Source of the DNA: Anoplolepis gracilipes
Taxonomy: Eukaryota; Arthropoda; Insecta; Hymenoptera; Formicidae
Direction of reading: 5' to 3'
Length of the DNA: 64,000 nucleotides
Assembly (NCBI RefSeq): GCF_047496725.1
Contig: NC_132971.1
Location: forward strand, 7,220,001-7,284,000
Numbering within the stretch: the first letter of the stretch is position 1; every line of letters starts with the position of its first letter. Below the pieces are notes generated by a model that did not search any database, was not told where the DNA came from, and saw only the letters and a program-made list of their open reading frames with translations. Positions 22,141-34,600 of this stretch are shown here, in pieces. Position numbers and translations under genes: made by a program.

Positions 22141-24317
22141 TTAACTTTTTTGATCCATTAGGTCTACATCCATAAAGTCTGTAAAATCATCATCGTTTAG
22201 CATTTCCGCGATATTTACTGGAGTCATTTTAGTCTTTTTCGAAGGTGTATAATTTGTTTTCTGGAAACTTGTTCTCAAAGGTGTGCCGACTTTGTCTGCA
22301 TTTCTTGAAGGTGTACTAAATTTGTCGCTTCTCTTTGGCGTGCCAGTAAAATCCGAATTTCTAGAAGGCGTAGAATACCTATCACTTTTTCTTGAAGATA
22401 GACCTCCGGGAGTTCCAATTGTATTTTGAGAGAATTTATCTTTGTTGTCGAAATCTGCAAATAAAATGTTATAAATATTTTCATCATTTTTAAACATATA
22501 ATTTTTTTCTTCTATTTTTTTTACCTCTGCCATTACTGTCGTCTTCAGTTAAAATTGCACGACTTTCAACAAAGTATGCGTTTGGATGTAAAAGTGGTTT
22601 ACTTGCTGGTTTGTTATGCATAACTTCAAAATATTTAGCACATGCTAAGTGATATTGTCCATCTTTGGCTAAGTCCAATATTTCCGTCATATCTAAAATA
22701 TATTAACGTAAATTTTAAAAATGTTAGATGACATTCTGATATCTTATAGTAACAAGAAAATTAAGATTCTTACTAGAAGCAAATACTCCACAACTAGTTA
22801 ACTTTTGACATAACGAATCACGATCCATATGTCTGAAAGGACATCCATGATATTCTCCAGGCCCAACAGAGCTAGATATTACTTTCTGGCAACCATATGG
22901 CGTGTAATTCGTCTGTCTTCCTTCTTTACCATAGTAATGCCTAATAGAGTATGCATATTTTTTGTCAAATGCAGCTCCGTCTACCTTTTTCGAAAATGCA
23001 TCTCTCCAGAAACGTAGAGCATCTTCTAAAGTCACACCTATACCTTTTAGGAATAATCCATATTGCATACGTCCTGAGTTCCTCAGATGGCTGTTGGTGC
23101 AAAGTGCTTCATGAAGTGTTCTCATACATAATGGATACGACGTTTTGGACAACTGAAAATTTTATATTGTACATGTATATAAAAGTAAATTTGAAGAAAT
23201 AAAATTTCTAATGCGTATAATGATTGGATTCATACTTCATGCAATTTATCAACGGGTGTAGCTGTGGTTGACCACACGACACGTGCCATTCCAGAGAAAG
23301 ATGAAGGAAGACCTGTTAAATATCTGGTCAATCTCTCATCGTCAGATATATTATCATAAAAAATCTTTGCACTCTGTAAAATATACAAATTCATTGAATC
23401 TTTTCTTTAAAATTAAATCTACAAAGAATATATGTGTACCTCTAATCCTGCAATTAGGTTCTCTCTGAAATAACAGATGAATACTGAACTCAGGTCCATA
23501 TGAGTGACGTATGCCATCCCTGCTTTGAGATATACTTTACGTCCTCTGACTAAATCAATGACTTTCTCAAAAGGTACTTTATAAATATCTGCAATATCTA
23601 TGTTTGTAACTTTCCCAGACGATAAGCTAAGTTCTTCTTTCACCTCCAGTTTTTCATTTTGTGAAATCTTAAGGAATATTAATCGCTAAATTAGAATATA
23701 TATTACATTATAATCTTATAAAAAATGTAATGTAATAAAACATACAGGTAAGCAATCCATGTTACTAATACTCAATAAATGTTCAATGCCCTTCTTTTCT
23801 AAGGAGCTAAATCTTAACTTGAAGAATTCAACCTCCTGATTAATGAACCATTTTGTTTGCTCCGTATCATGACAATATACAAGTCTCAAAATAAAATGTG
23901 ATATATGATCTTTCCTCCTGATCTGTAAATGTTCCTCAGACTGTGGATTAGATCCATCAGCGTACAATAAATTTGCATAATATTTCAGTCCATCAGATTT
24001 CAAAGAATCACACAGAGCTTTCTTGCGATCATCCAATGTTTTTAGATCACCTCTACAGTTTGTTGTTTCGACTAACCGTAATGCTGCAACAAAGTTGACA
24101 ATAATTAAGCTTTATTAGCTTAACAATTGTATGTACAAAATTATAACATAATTAAGAATTTACCTTTTAATCTGTCAAACCCTAACTCTTGAAACTCTTC
24201 CAATGACATTTCACCCATTGGGGGCATATCATACATTTGAAGGTCATAAGGATAATCATTTTCATGACTATTCGTATCCGTGACAGTTGTATGACGTTTA
24301 CGTGCCTTGTAATCCAT
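22141..24317 (-). CDS. Prim2: DNA primase large subunit (seven coding exons)
   Basis: Coding exons in transcript order are 24317-24164, 24083-23746, 23667-23440, 23373-23236, 23152-22774, 22692-22525 and 22454-22141. They total 1,719 nt (572 aa; human 509). PRIM2 pairs with the catalytic subunit in the polymerase alpha-primase complex to start RNA primers at nuclear origins and on the lagging strand. The RRKDHISHFILRLVYC and IYKVPF...DLVRGRKVYL segments mark the N-terminal half. The C-terminal iron-sulphur domain keeps all four ligand cysteines: C295 (YPLCMRTLH), C374 (YGCQKV), C390 (HGCPFRH) and C430 (LACAKYF). The extra length is mainly a C-terminal tail (about 469-572) with seven Thr-Pro sites and an acidic end. 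It converges with Tdh. The start is the first Met before the conserved DRLK...ALRLVE region. Confidence 0.96.
22219..22413 (-). repeat. Prim2: Thr-Pro repeat region in the PRIM2 tail
   Basis: This segment encodes residues 483-547. Thr-Pro occurs at 483, 497, 507, 516, 526, 538 and 546. Five of these fit [ST]-P-x-[KR]. An imperfect 19-residue duplication is visible, RYSTPSRNSDFTGTPK against KFSTPSRNADKVGTPL, each preceded by (R/K)SD. Confidence 0.85.
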
Positions 24318-24775
24318 TTTAATCACACTTTGCACAGTTTATCATACTTTACACCATATGCTAATAGAAAGAATCAAGAAACATGAAAGCTGTTCCCGCC
24401 ATTTCTCTGGAAGATTTATCAATGCTTGTTTAGTGCTGTCATCTACATTTATTTTAAAGACTAAAATACATATAATCATTTATGAACACTGCCGATAAAA
24501 TTATCGATCGGTACGTATGTTATATCCGTATTACATTCATCATAAATTGTTGATGAAGAACACGTGTATAAATTTAATTGTTTATTTCATTAGTTGCGTA
24601 CATACCTATTGTAAATATACATATATATTATTATTAAAATATTTATGTATACCACGCACCATTTATTTTGCCTTTTAATTATATATTTATTATTTTTATT
24701 TTTATTATTAACAATTATATATAAATATAAATAATAAGTATGTATATATATATAATTAGAAATATTATATACACT

Positions 24776-24780
<5 letters not shown>

Positions 24781-24834
<54 letters not shown>
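24781..24834. repeat. (TA)27 microsatellite
   Basis: Uninterrupted TA dinucleotides run directly into the left terminus of the foldback MITE. The element appears to have inserted in TA-rich DNA, or the run expanded beside it. Confidence 0.95.
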
Positions 24835-24836
<2 letters not shown>

Positions 24837-24950
24837 CATACAGCACGAATCTTTCAGTTATATTGCAGCAATGTTGAAAAAATATTGTAGCAACATACAA
24901 TATTTTTGCAACATTGCTGCAATATAACTGAAAGATTCGTGCTGTATGGG
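24835..24950. mobile_element. Foldback MITE, copy 2
   Basis: This copy has the same 116-bp length and the same ends (CCCATACAGCACGAATCTTT and its inverse) as copy 1 at 7304-7419. The 6-bp loop is GCAACA, the reverse complement of copy 1's TGTTGC, so the two copies lie in opposite orientation. One arm has a single C-to-A-type mismatch. TA is present on both flanks, extending the palindrome to TATA. It is non-coding. Confidence 0.92.
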
Positions 24951-25284
24951 TATACATTAATATGCGTGTTATTATACATATATGTGTTATATATAATTTA
25001 AAAATATTTATTAGAGTAATAATATTTTTTATAAGATTTTATTAGGATATATTTTATTTATAGGATAAAATTTTATTTTATATAAGAATAATATTTCTGA
25101 AAGAGTCAATATAAGAATAAGTTTTATTTAATTAAATATATAAAAATTCTCTCTAAAATAAAACAATCTTCTAGCAACATTTCTCTTTTATTTCTCAATC
25201 AAGTTTTTATCATTCTACAGGTATCTCTAAAAGATTTCATTTTATATTTGATTGCGCGTTATCAATCATTCTCTAATCGGTTTC

Positions 25285-25321
<37 letters not shown>

Positions 25322-26889
25322 TGTATATATATACATAATATCACTCAATCTTATTTTTTAAAAATTGCTAGTTCTAGATAACTTTTGTTCTAAACGCTTT
25401 TCTACAATAATCTTTATTTTTAATATTTCATAATATTATAAGTAGAAACGTAAAAAAATTTGAAACATCTTAAAAAACTTGCATAATCTTTATTTGATAG
25501 AACGAAGATAGGAAAAACTCGCATGTTACGTAAAGGCCTTTCTTGTTAAGAAGCCTCTTTTTTAATGTAATTAAATAAGTAAATAAAAAAGTAATATATA
25601 AAAAAAACATAGAATTGAGAATTTTTATTAGTAAAATTATGTTTTATAGTTGTAAATTGTTTTTATTGTATATATTTTGTTAACAAGATTCTTTCCACAT
25701 TTTTAATACATTACTCTGGCGATTTTGAAATTGCATTCCTTGCGTCGCACGTTGGCGAATACTTCACGAGCAAGTTTTTTTTTTCGCTGGAAACACCGAG
25801 ATAAGAATATATATTTTACTAATAATATCAAATTGTGAACCTTTCTGCTAGATGTAAGTAATATTATATAACGCAATTTGTTATATAATCATTAAATTAT
25901 AATCAACATATTGTGTTACGTAGTAAAAAAATGAAATTATAATATTCATATAAAGTTCATTCTTTCTTTTTTCACAGATATGTACTTTTCTGTAAATTTT
26001 TGCATAAATAACAGTGATTTATTATATGTTGACATATTGAACTATCCGAGAAAAAAATGGATTCCGAAATTTGGTGTGACTTATACATATACATATATTA
26101 TAAACATATAATTAAATCTGAAATTTGACGCGATATGATCTGATTATATATGTACATATATATATTTAATATTAAATATAAGATCATATTGCATTATTTT
26201 TCACATATTAATAATCATGTAAAATTAAATATGTTATCAGATTTTTTTCATAACTAATTATGTATATTTATATTTGATTATATTATATTATTTTTTTCTC
26301 GGGTATTGAAGTATGAATAACTAAAATCCATAATCATACATACTTTCTTTCCTAAATATAGATATTATGATATTGATATTGTGTTTAAATAATGAAAATA
26401 TACTTTTTCCTATTATTTTAATAATTTTATAATTATTAGAATTAAAATTACAAAGTTATTTTCCAGTTTTTTATCTTGCGTCAAATCTAACTAAAATATT
26501 TATTTTAGAAAGAGGTAAAAAATAAATTATTTAACAAATGACTTGAGAAACCAACATTTATTTTGTGATAATAATGTAAGAATAATAATGTAATATTTAC
26601 ATAGATTTAATAAAATAAAATAATTTCGAATAAAATAAAATAGCTTCATATTAAATTATATTGAATATTTCTTGAAGAATAGGAATGTTTTTTCGAAAAT
26701 GACTTCAATCTTTTCTGATCTCACAGATATAGTAAATAGATACGCAGTCTGTTGCTTATGCGTTTCTCATGTATCTGCTATATTTTTTTTTTTTTAATTA
26801 ACTTAAACAGAATGTTTCAGATATAACACAGCTAAGATGAACAGATCTAACAAGCTCATATGTCTTGTTTTATTTTGACATACTTCATC

Positions 26890-27132
26890 CGTTAACGAGT
26901 CTGCGCGTTGCAGGAGATTTCTGTTTGGCTTTTCCCGGCAGCGGGATACACCTATTCCCGCCAGTCACGTGGTGAGCTTTCGCGGGTACGGATCGCGTTC
27001 CCTTGTCTCGACCTTTTTTTCCCTCTGTAATACGGTAATCCCTTGACGATAGCGTGTGAAAGGGACCCGCACCGAGAGAGCCAGTCCAGTTTCAACACGG
27101 ATCAGGACACATCTTTGAAATTAACGTCCGAG
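26890..27132 (+). promoter_or_regulatory. Candidate promoter and non-coding first exon
   Basis: A GC-richer island in an AT-rich desert contains a CACGTG box (26966-26971), GCGGG/CCCGC words and an initiator-like CCAGTC. It ends at a good donor, GTCCGAG followed by GTAAAG (intron from 27133). No ATG frame of note lies inside. It could be the 5' leader of the plus-strand membrane-protein gene whose coding exons start at about 41 kb, but the join cannot be shown from sequence. Confidence 0.35.
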
Positions 27133-27910
27133 GTAAAGACAAAATCTCTTATTGCACGTGATTGAAAATTTTGCATTTAAATTGTGATTTTTTTTATTTA
27201 CGGCTCTTGCAAACCTAAATTCGTGTAAACAATAGAATTTGACCGCAAGATAATATGTCACTTGACATAAAGTGCATTAACATTCTGAAAGGTGAGAACG
27301 TACTGTGAAAGTAGACACATACGGTCGATATCGTACAACATAGAGCGTCTACATTTGGAATCTAATGTCTACCTGGGAACTCAGTGTTCGATGATACTTA
27401 GTTACTGTATTGAATAATACAATATACATCGATGTGCTTACCTGACGACTGTCAGTCTACCTGTGCAACTTCTCGTAAATTGATGATAAAATGTACAGGA
27501 AAATATAGAGATTGTGTCGCTTGTATTCTTTACCAACTTTACGCATTTTTTTTAAATCAATAAATTTTAGCTACCCGTTGCAAAAATTGTATTAACTTTT
27601 CATATAGTTAGAGATTTCATATATTAATACTAATTTAAATATTACGCGCGCGTACAATCCGCAGTATCTTCTGCAATCCTCTGCAATAAAAGGGAAATTA
27701 CGGACGTGACGAGAAATTATAATTGAATGATGTTAAAAGTTAAAGGGAAATGTCTCACCTATATTACACGTCTTATTTTCCAAGATTAATTAAACGCACA
27801 GTTAGAATTTTAATACAGGTACGTGATCTTTGATCAGGTATATTCACAAAAAAAAAATTATATTTGATTCGAGATTATAAATGAAAGTATGTCAAGTGAA
27901 AAATTCCGTG

Positions 27911-27937
27911 TCTCTCTCTCTCTCTCTCTCTCTCTCT
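27911..27937. repeat. (TC)n microsatellite
   Basis: About 13 uninterrupted TC dinucleotides. Confidence 0.95.
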
Positions 27938-28420
27938 GCTGATATTATAATGACTTGCATATAAATATGTATTATAATGTATATGTTGTAATCACTTGTA
28001 TGCAAATTATATAAGTATGTGATTTGCATTTATTTTCAAATATCGCGTTTTAGTTTGAAGCTCATACTTCAGCTGAAGGTTTTTGAAAATACTTCAGAAG
28101 AAAACGGGTGAATCTCACTCTCTTCTTCAGAAGTGGATGCCATTTACTTTTCTTAGAGGCACCGTATCTGAGTCTCTCGCAACGATGGTGGTTTATTTCA
28201 CGAGATGATACCTATTTTAAGAAGCAGAAAACTCCTTGTAACGATATAAACTAGTCGACTCTTATGCGTTGCTTTATGCCAACTTCGTTTTGTTGAACCC
28301 CATTACATCTCTTTGAAGAAAGTTTCTTATATATTTGATATTTTAAAATCATAATTCTATATACGTAGGTTATTATTTATTTCTGTATTTATTATTATTC
28401 AACTTTGGCGTACATAAGTA

Positions 28421-28605
28421 CGGTCGGACCTCTTATCCTACGACCCTCTTATGCTACGAAATCTCTTATCCTACGACAAAAAATCCTCTCATGCTACGAC
28501 CGCGAAAGGGGAATTATACCCCCACTCTCAAATTTTTGTCGTAGGATCAGAGGTTTAAGAGGAAGATTCCGAAGCGAAAATGTCGTAGGATAAGAGGTCC
28601 GACTG
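28421..28605. mobile_element. TA-flanked 185-bp MITE with iterated subterminal repeats
   Basis: The 24-bp terminal inverted repeats start CGGTCGGACCTCTTATCCTA on the left and, read inverted, CAGTCGGACCTCTTATCCTA on the right. TA flanks both ends (28419-28420, 28606-28607). The left arm repeats CTCTTATCCTACGA-like words four times and the right arm twice in inverse orientation. The TA target and CAGT-like tip resemble pogo/Tigger-type Tc1-mariner elements; that class is an inference. No transposase is present. Confidence 0.85.
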
Positions 28606-31600
28606 TATAAATAAAAAGTAGAAACATTCGTATTTAAACTTAATGTATATTTATATACATTATACAAATTTTTAGATTAAATTTACGATATATTGCAACG
28701 CTAATTTACGCTTTTCAATTCTTCTATTAAAATGATTACTAATTAATTAAATTTAATCGATTAGAAAATTTCTCATTTTTCTCTCATACAAAAGTTTATA
28801 AAATGTCGAAATATATGATGGATTTTTTTTATTTCGGTTCACATCATGCACACATTGATTGCATTAATTAGTTTTATTTCTCAATTAATATAATTGATAC
28901 AGCAGATTTATATTTTGGCTTGTTAGCTTTGTTATTTTCCTAACTAGCTTGTTAATACGCAATTAATATTCCCAATAAACGATTCCCATACAACGATGTG
29001 GTATATTATGTAATTATGAAATGGATCTGACATCAAATCAAAATTTCGATTTCTACGTCAACGTGACATTTACAGCATACTTCGAGAGAGAAAATAGAAG
29101 TATATAAATATATAACCACTAATATATTCCTCAATATTATCTATGATGGCAAACTCTGCCCTTTGTAAAAAAACACAAACACCAAATTGCTTTTTTACAT
29201 GCATCAAATAACATCGACGCTCGGAATCAAACATGAGCGAGCAACGAAGGAACGAGCAAAGGAAAACTTTTATATTTTCTAACTTTCCGTGGTCTTTGTG
29301 AACGTGTTTCTCTGGCTTCATGTCATGCGAGTTTGCGAGCACTTCAAACGGCGAATTTTCGACATTTTCTCTTCTGTTTGCGTAATCTCTTTGAGCTCTA
29401 TATAATTTGGATACGCGTAATTATAGCTTGTGTAATTGGAATTTGCTAGAGTTACTGATAAACCGAAATAGTTTGTCGAAGAATTAAGGAGTGAAAAATT
29501 CACATACAAAATTCGTTACAAAAATGTTGTTATTAGAAAATTTTTTAAACTGGTAATTCGATAGATTGATATTTGACTCACTCGAATTTAAATTCTGTTA
29601 AAGCAACATTTACTATAATATATCTCAAATTTTGCGACAAGTAATTTAATCCATAAATTGCAAACGTAAGCGAGATATATCTGTGCTTTATTGGGAAATC
29701 TGATGATGCAACTAGATGTGGGTGAACAAGATATGTGATGTCCCCGATCCTTTGCGGTGATCTCCGATAGAGATTAATGAACCTGATCGGTGAAACCTCA
29801 AGAGTGTTGCAATCCATCGATTGTTCCAAATCTCTGCAGCACGAACGTACAAAGAGACCAATCTCAATTATCGGGGGAATAAAATAAAAAAATAAAGAAA
29901 AAATTTATATATGAAAACTTTTTGTACTTATAAAAGAATTTGGATATACTACATATTTGAAAAAATATGAAAAAATGTCTCAAAACCATGAGATATTGTT
30001 CAAATAGCTGATTCTCTAATGACCAACTTATTGACTTTTTCTTAGCGGAAATGTCAAAGCATCAGTACTTTTTGAGTTATAACCCATTAAAAAATAAGAG
30101 ATTGTCGCAAACTAAATTATATGTAAAGTCCAAAGGTTAATAAACCTACTTTGGTTAATTTCAGGTTTGAAACTCTGACGAAATTTTAATTTGAAGCTTA
30201 ATTGCAGAAATGTATGTGACGAAAGAAATTAAAAATGACATTTTTACTAAGGAAAAATTAATTCTAAATTAATTAGAGAATGTCTGTTATTAAAAAAATG
30301 TTTTTTTTTAGATATTTTATAAATATATGCTTTTAAATATGCAAAAATCAAATATAAAATTAAAAGGCATGAGAAATGGAGTTGAAAGATATGAGAAATA
30401 TTTCGTGCAACCGTGTCATTACATAAATTTCTTACCCCGCCTGTTAGCGCGATCATTCATGGATGAAATTTACATCCGCTTTGATGTACTAAAATCCCTT
30501 TGTGGGATCCGAGTCGTTGTTAATAACTTTGAAGTGCGATGCTCTATGGAGAATTGGCCAGCGCGAAACTTTGCCACGCATATATGAAACTTCACCTAGA
30601 TCGCTAGACGAAGAGATATTGAACTTTGTGCTCATAAAAAATGGACTCGAACTGCAATTTCACAGAACGGGTTGCTTTCGATCAGTCGTCGGGAAAGACA
30701 ATGTCATATGTCCGGCTAATATGACCGATATGACGTAAAGGCATTCGATTTTTTCCGCGGAAATAAGGGCGTTTCAGGGAAGGGTTGAAACAGACGTAAT
30801 TTCAATAAACCCAATCTTTGCCGTAAATAAAATCTATATGTAATCGTGATAGAAATGTGAGAGTTGTAATTGTAAATTAAGTGCAATATTTACTCTGTTG
30901 CAAAATTGAAAATTAAGATATTTAAGAAATTCCGTGTCATTATAAATAATTTTTTAGCACATTTATTCTTATATGTGTTACATGATCTGTCAATTTGCCA
31001 TTAGTCGGCGTACATTGTTATTCGTAAGGCAAAAAGTCATTTAAAAAAAAGTGTCACAAATTCAATCATCATGAATATTCATTACGTTGATGGCGCCTTC
31101 TTTTTCGATGCCGACTCGCGTCGGTCGATCGGCCCCATCGATTACTTTGAAATAATAAATGCCACAGCTGATTGTTTACACGGTTGTGTAGCACATCTCT
31201 ACGATCGAAGCGTGGTGTTGTTGACTATACTTACATATTTGTACGTTTGAGATATTCATCTTATTTGGCACTAGAATTTAGCAAATTGCTTTGAATCATT
31301 TGGCAAATAATTTGATCAGTTACGCGAGGACACAAACCAAGGATATTAATCTCACTTATTTTCGGATTTCCCTGAAAGCTGGAAAGAGGTTTAAATAAAA
31401 AGGAATGAACGCATATTATGCTTAGAATGGATAAAAATGGAAGACGTTTCTATCGTTTTGCTCTTTTGTCAAGCGAGAATTCTATGAGAAAATTCTAGTA
31501 GTCACTCGGAAATTATTGCTAATAAATTGAAATTTTTGCGATTCGAACTTACCTTCTTCCCAAAGACTCTTTTCTCCCGCCTGACAAATACAACGAGTTT

Positions 31601-34600
31601 TAAAGAATTGTTAGCTCTTGGATTTGGATTTTTCGAGTTTCTGCTCGACAAAGATCGAGTCTGTTTTCGCCAAAGAATGCCAAAGAAACCGCATGCTTCC
31701 CGTCGCTTCAGATTCGTTAATGGCGTTTCAAAGCAAAAAGAGAGAGACAGACACCGGCAAAGTGGAAGCCACTAAAAGTGCATTTTCTCGTAACAAGTTT
31801 GTCAGTATCCCTAAGAGAATAACTACATTGGTCCAACCAACAACGTCACGACAATATTACCGTTGAAACTTTCAGACTTAAAATTAAATGGACGTAAATA
31901 CTTTAGCCTTCATTATTCTCTAATAATGCAGCGAAAAATTTGCAAGCCGAACAAATTTTTAAATAGTATTATATACGATGTGATAATTTTTTCTTTCTCT
32001 CTTTTCTTTGCAATTAATTTTTTTCTTCTGGTTAATTTACTGCATCGCTGTTTGTTCGTAAAAGTACAACTTTATTACTGATTTCCATTACCGAGCCATC
32101 TTATGTACACACGGTGGAATATACGGTTTTTTTTCCCGTGGAGAGATTTTTTTCCACGGAAAGAAGATTTGCGTCATGAAAAACTATGACGCAGTTCCAC
32201 GCAAATGGATAGGATAAAATTTTGTTTTGATAAGCGAAGTTTTTAGAACAGCCAGCTGCTCTAATGACGAGTTACAGAAAAAGGGAGACATAAAAGATCG
32301 TGAGATAGATTCACGTTACTCGCTGCTACTTAGTTTCGTTGTCAAAGAATTCGTCTAATAGTTTCAGTGTCTTGTTCGTAGCGGTACCTTATCGCTTTAA
32401 TTTCACTCGTTCTTTAGACCTTACAACCTTTTCCCTCGTTTCTGAAGGAACTATTATTAGCTCTCTAGTTACTCAGCCAAGTAACATATAAAGACATACT
32501 CAATATTGCTTAATCTTGTGCTTTATATCTGTACAAAAGCTGTACACCAGATTGAGAAACAAATTTTGCGATTATTATAATATTGGTCTTTATGTTAATT
32601 TGAAGTTTCTTATAATACTGTGTATGTACGAGAATTAAACTTAAAATTTAATTTATTTTTTATTACAATTCCATAATTCACTCTTTAATTAATACCTCGA
32701 TTCACTTCCTTGTCATAATTACTCGCGCAATTTTCGCTAATTATAAGTGCTTGATTTTGAGCGCGAAATCGCGAGCTTGTAATGTGAAATCAAATTCAAT
32801 GTAATTACCAGAGGTATTCCGTTCAGTTAAGAGTACATGTGTATATATACATATCTATATATCTCTTCTTCATCGCTGGACCTATCTTCATCTTCGTTAT
32901 CTCTAGGCAGTATGGATTAACCTGTGAGATCTTATAAATTTCTCATCGACGGTAGATTTCACGGTATCGATTTTCCTTTACGTTCCCGGAGATTCGTCGC
33001 GTCGGCCCGATTGATCAAAACTATTTAATTGCAAATGTACCAGAACAATCTTATTAATTTTTGTCCTCTTCTGTATTAAATCTTGATTTAATAATTACAG
33101 ATATTATCGTAAGACTGTTCACGTTTCCTTCTCCGTTGTATCATTAGGATCGAATTAGCAAAGAAAGAAGAGTCTGAGGTAACACTCCCTTCTCTGCGAT
33201 CAAAAAAAAAGAAAAAAGTCAGAATACCCTCAAGCGTAATCGGTTTCCATCAATTATTGTCTACCGTAACTTTCTTCATCTTCTTCGCCTGTCTACCTTC
33301 AGTAAAAAAAGCCCGCCTTAAACGCAGAGTAATTCTTCCTCTGACGGTGATTTTTTTGCGCTTCCTGTCGACGTCGGGTATCGCCATTAATCGCCCGTTA
33401 TATTGCAGATTTATCGCAGTCAGAGTTTTATTTTGCGATACGAGTTCTCAATAGACCTGCACGGACACTCGTCTTTCTATTTATAGCAATCGTAAAAATC
33501 GAATACTTGTGTGTAAAAAAAATTTTTATGATACTTATAGAATAAAAATTCACATGACGAATTCAGAATTCCTTGTTAATCAATAAATATTCGCTTTTAA
33601 TTAAATATGTTTTATACACGATTAATTATATAGAAAGCTAACGGATGGGCAATCGAAAGATTAGATCGGCTTCGCAATTTCCTTGCATCTTTAGTAGCAT
33701 CGATCTTTCATCGTGTTACTGACGATACACCGGAGATATCGTTCGATAAAGTAGACTCATTAAATTTTCTTGGTATTTTCATTAACATTTAACGAGAACG
33801 CAAGTCAATTTTATTAGCTCAGAGGCATAAACAGTTTAGATATCATATAAGGTTTACAGAAAAATGAGGGATCCATTTCTGCTATAAGACAATAGAAGAC
33901 TGCAAAATGTTTTGCAATTGATAAAGCCTTACATAGAGAAAAACAGAAAACAATAAGACGTCGACATATAAAATCGCGAGTTTAAAAAACGAGAACAGGG
34001 TTGATGCAAGTATTGACGTTTCCTTTAAGACGACAGAATTTCAATGCCATTTTTGTAAAAAAGATTGAGAAACCATATATACACATTGGAGATTTAAGTA
34101 CAATGTCTATTTTTAAACTTTCCTTCGAATTGTAGTCTTCTTTATTCCTTTCCTTATTCAAAAGCCAGAGTTACCTACATTTCTATATTAGTTATCGATA
34201 ATATTAACTTTACGAATTTTACAAGTAAATACATCAAAATATAATTTAAGAGAGATACCGAGTAAATGTACCAAATAGATGGATTATAAATAATATATAA
34301 ATAAAAAGTTATAAATAACTAATTTATTATTTCTCGCGACAATACAAACGTCTTTAGTGGTATTTTCTCGGTAGATTGAACCGAGATGGAATCGTTCTCG
34401 CGCGAAAATGTGTTACAAGAGACATATAAAACACAGGTGAAGTGCAAAGAGGCACTTTTATCGAAGGTTTGCGATCTCGTCTTTATTTTCGCGGATTTTC
34501 CGTGGATTGACCGATATGATAATAGAAAAAAAATTATGTGTATCTTTCGCGTGCATCGTTTCATCCGGATCGTTTCTCGCGATTCTTTTCTTCCTCTTCT

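Larger units (their letters stand above)
24318..26880. other. AT-rich intergenic region upstream of PRIM2
   Basis: The PRIM2 promoter should lie in the first few hundred bases, but no motif can be assigned. The rest is very AT-rich. It includes a long TA microsatellite (24781-24834) directly abutting a foldback MITE (24835-24950) and a second TA run (about 25286-25320). No coding frame is supported. Confidence 0.6.
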
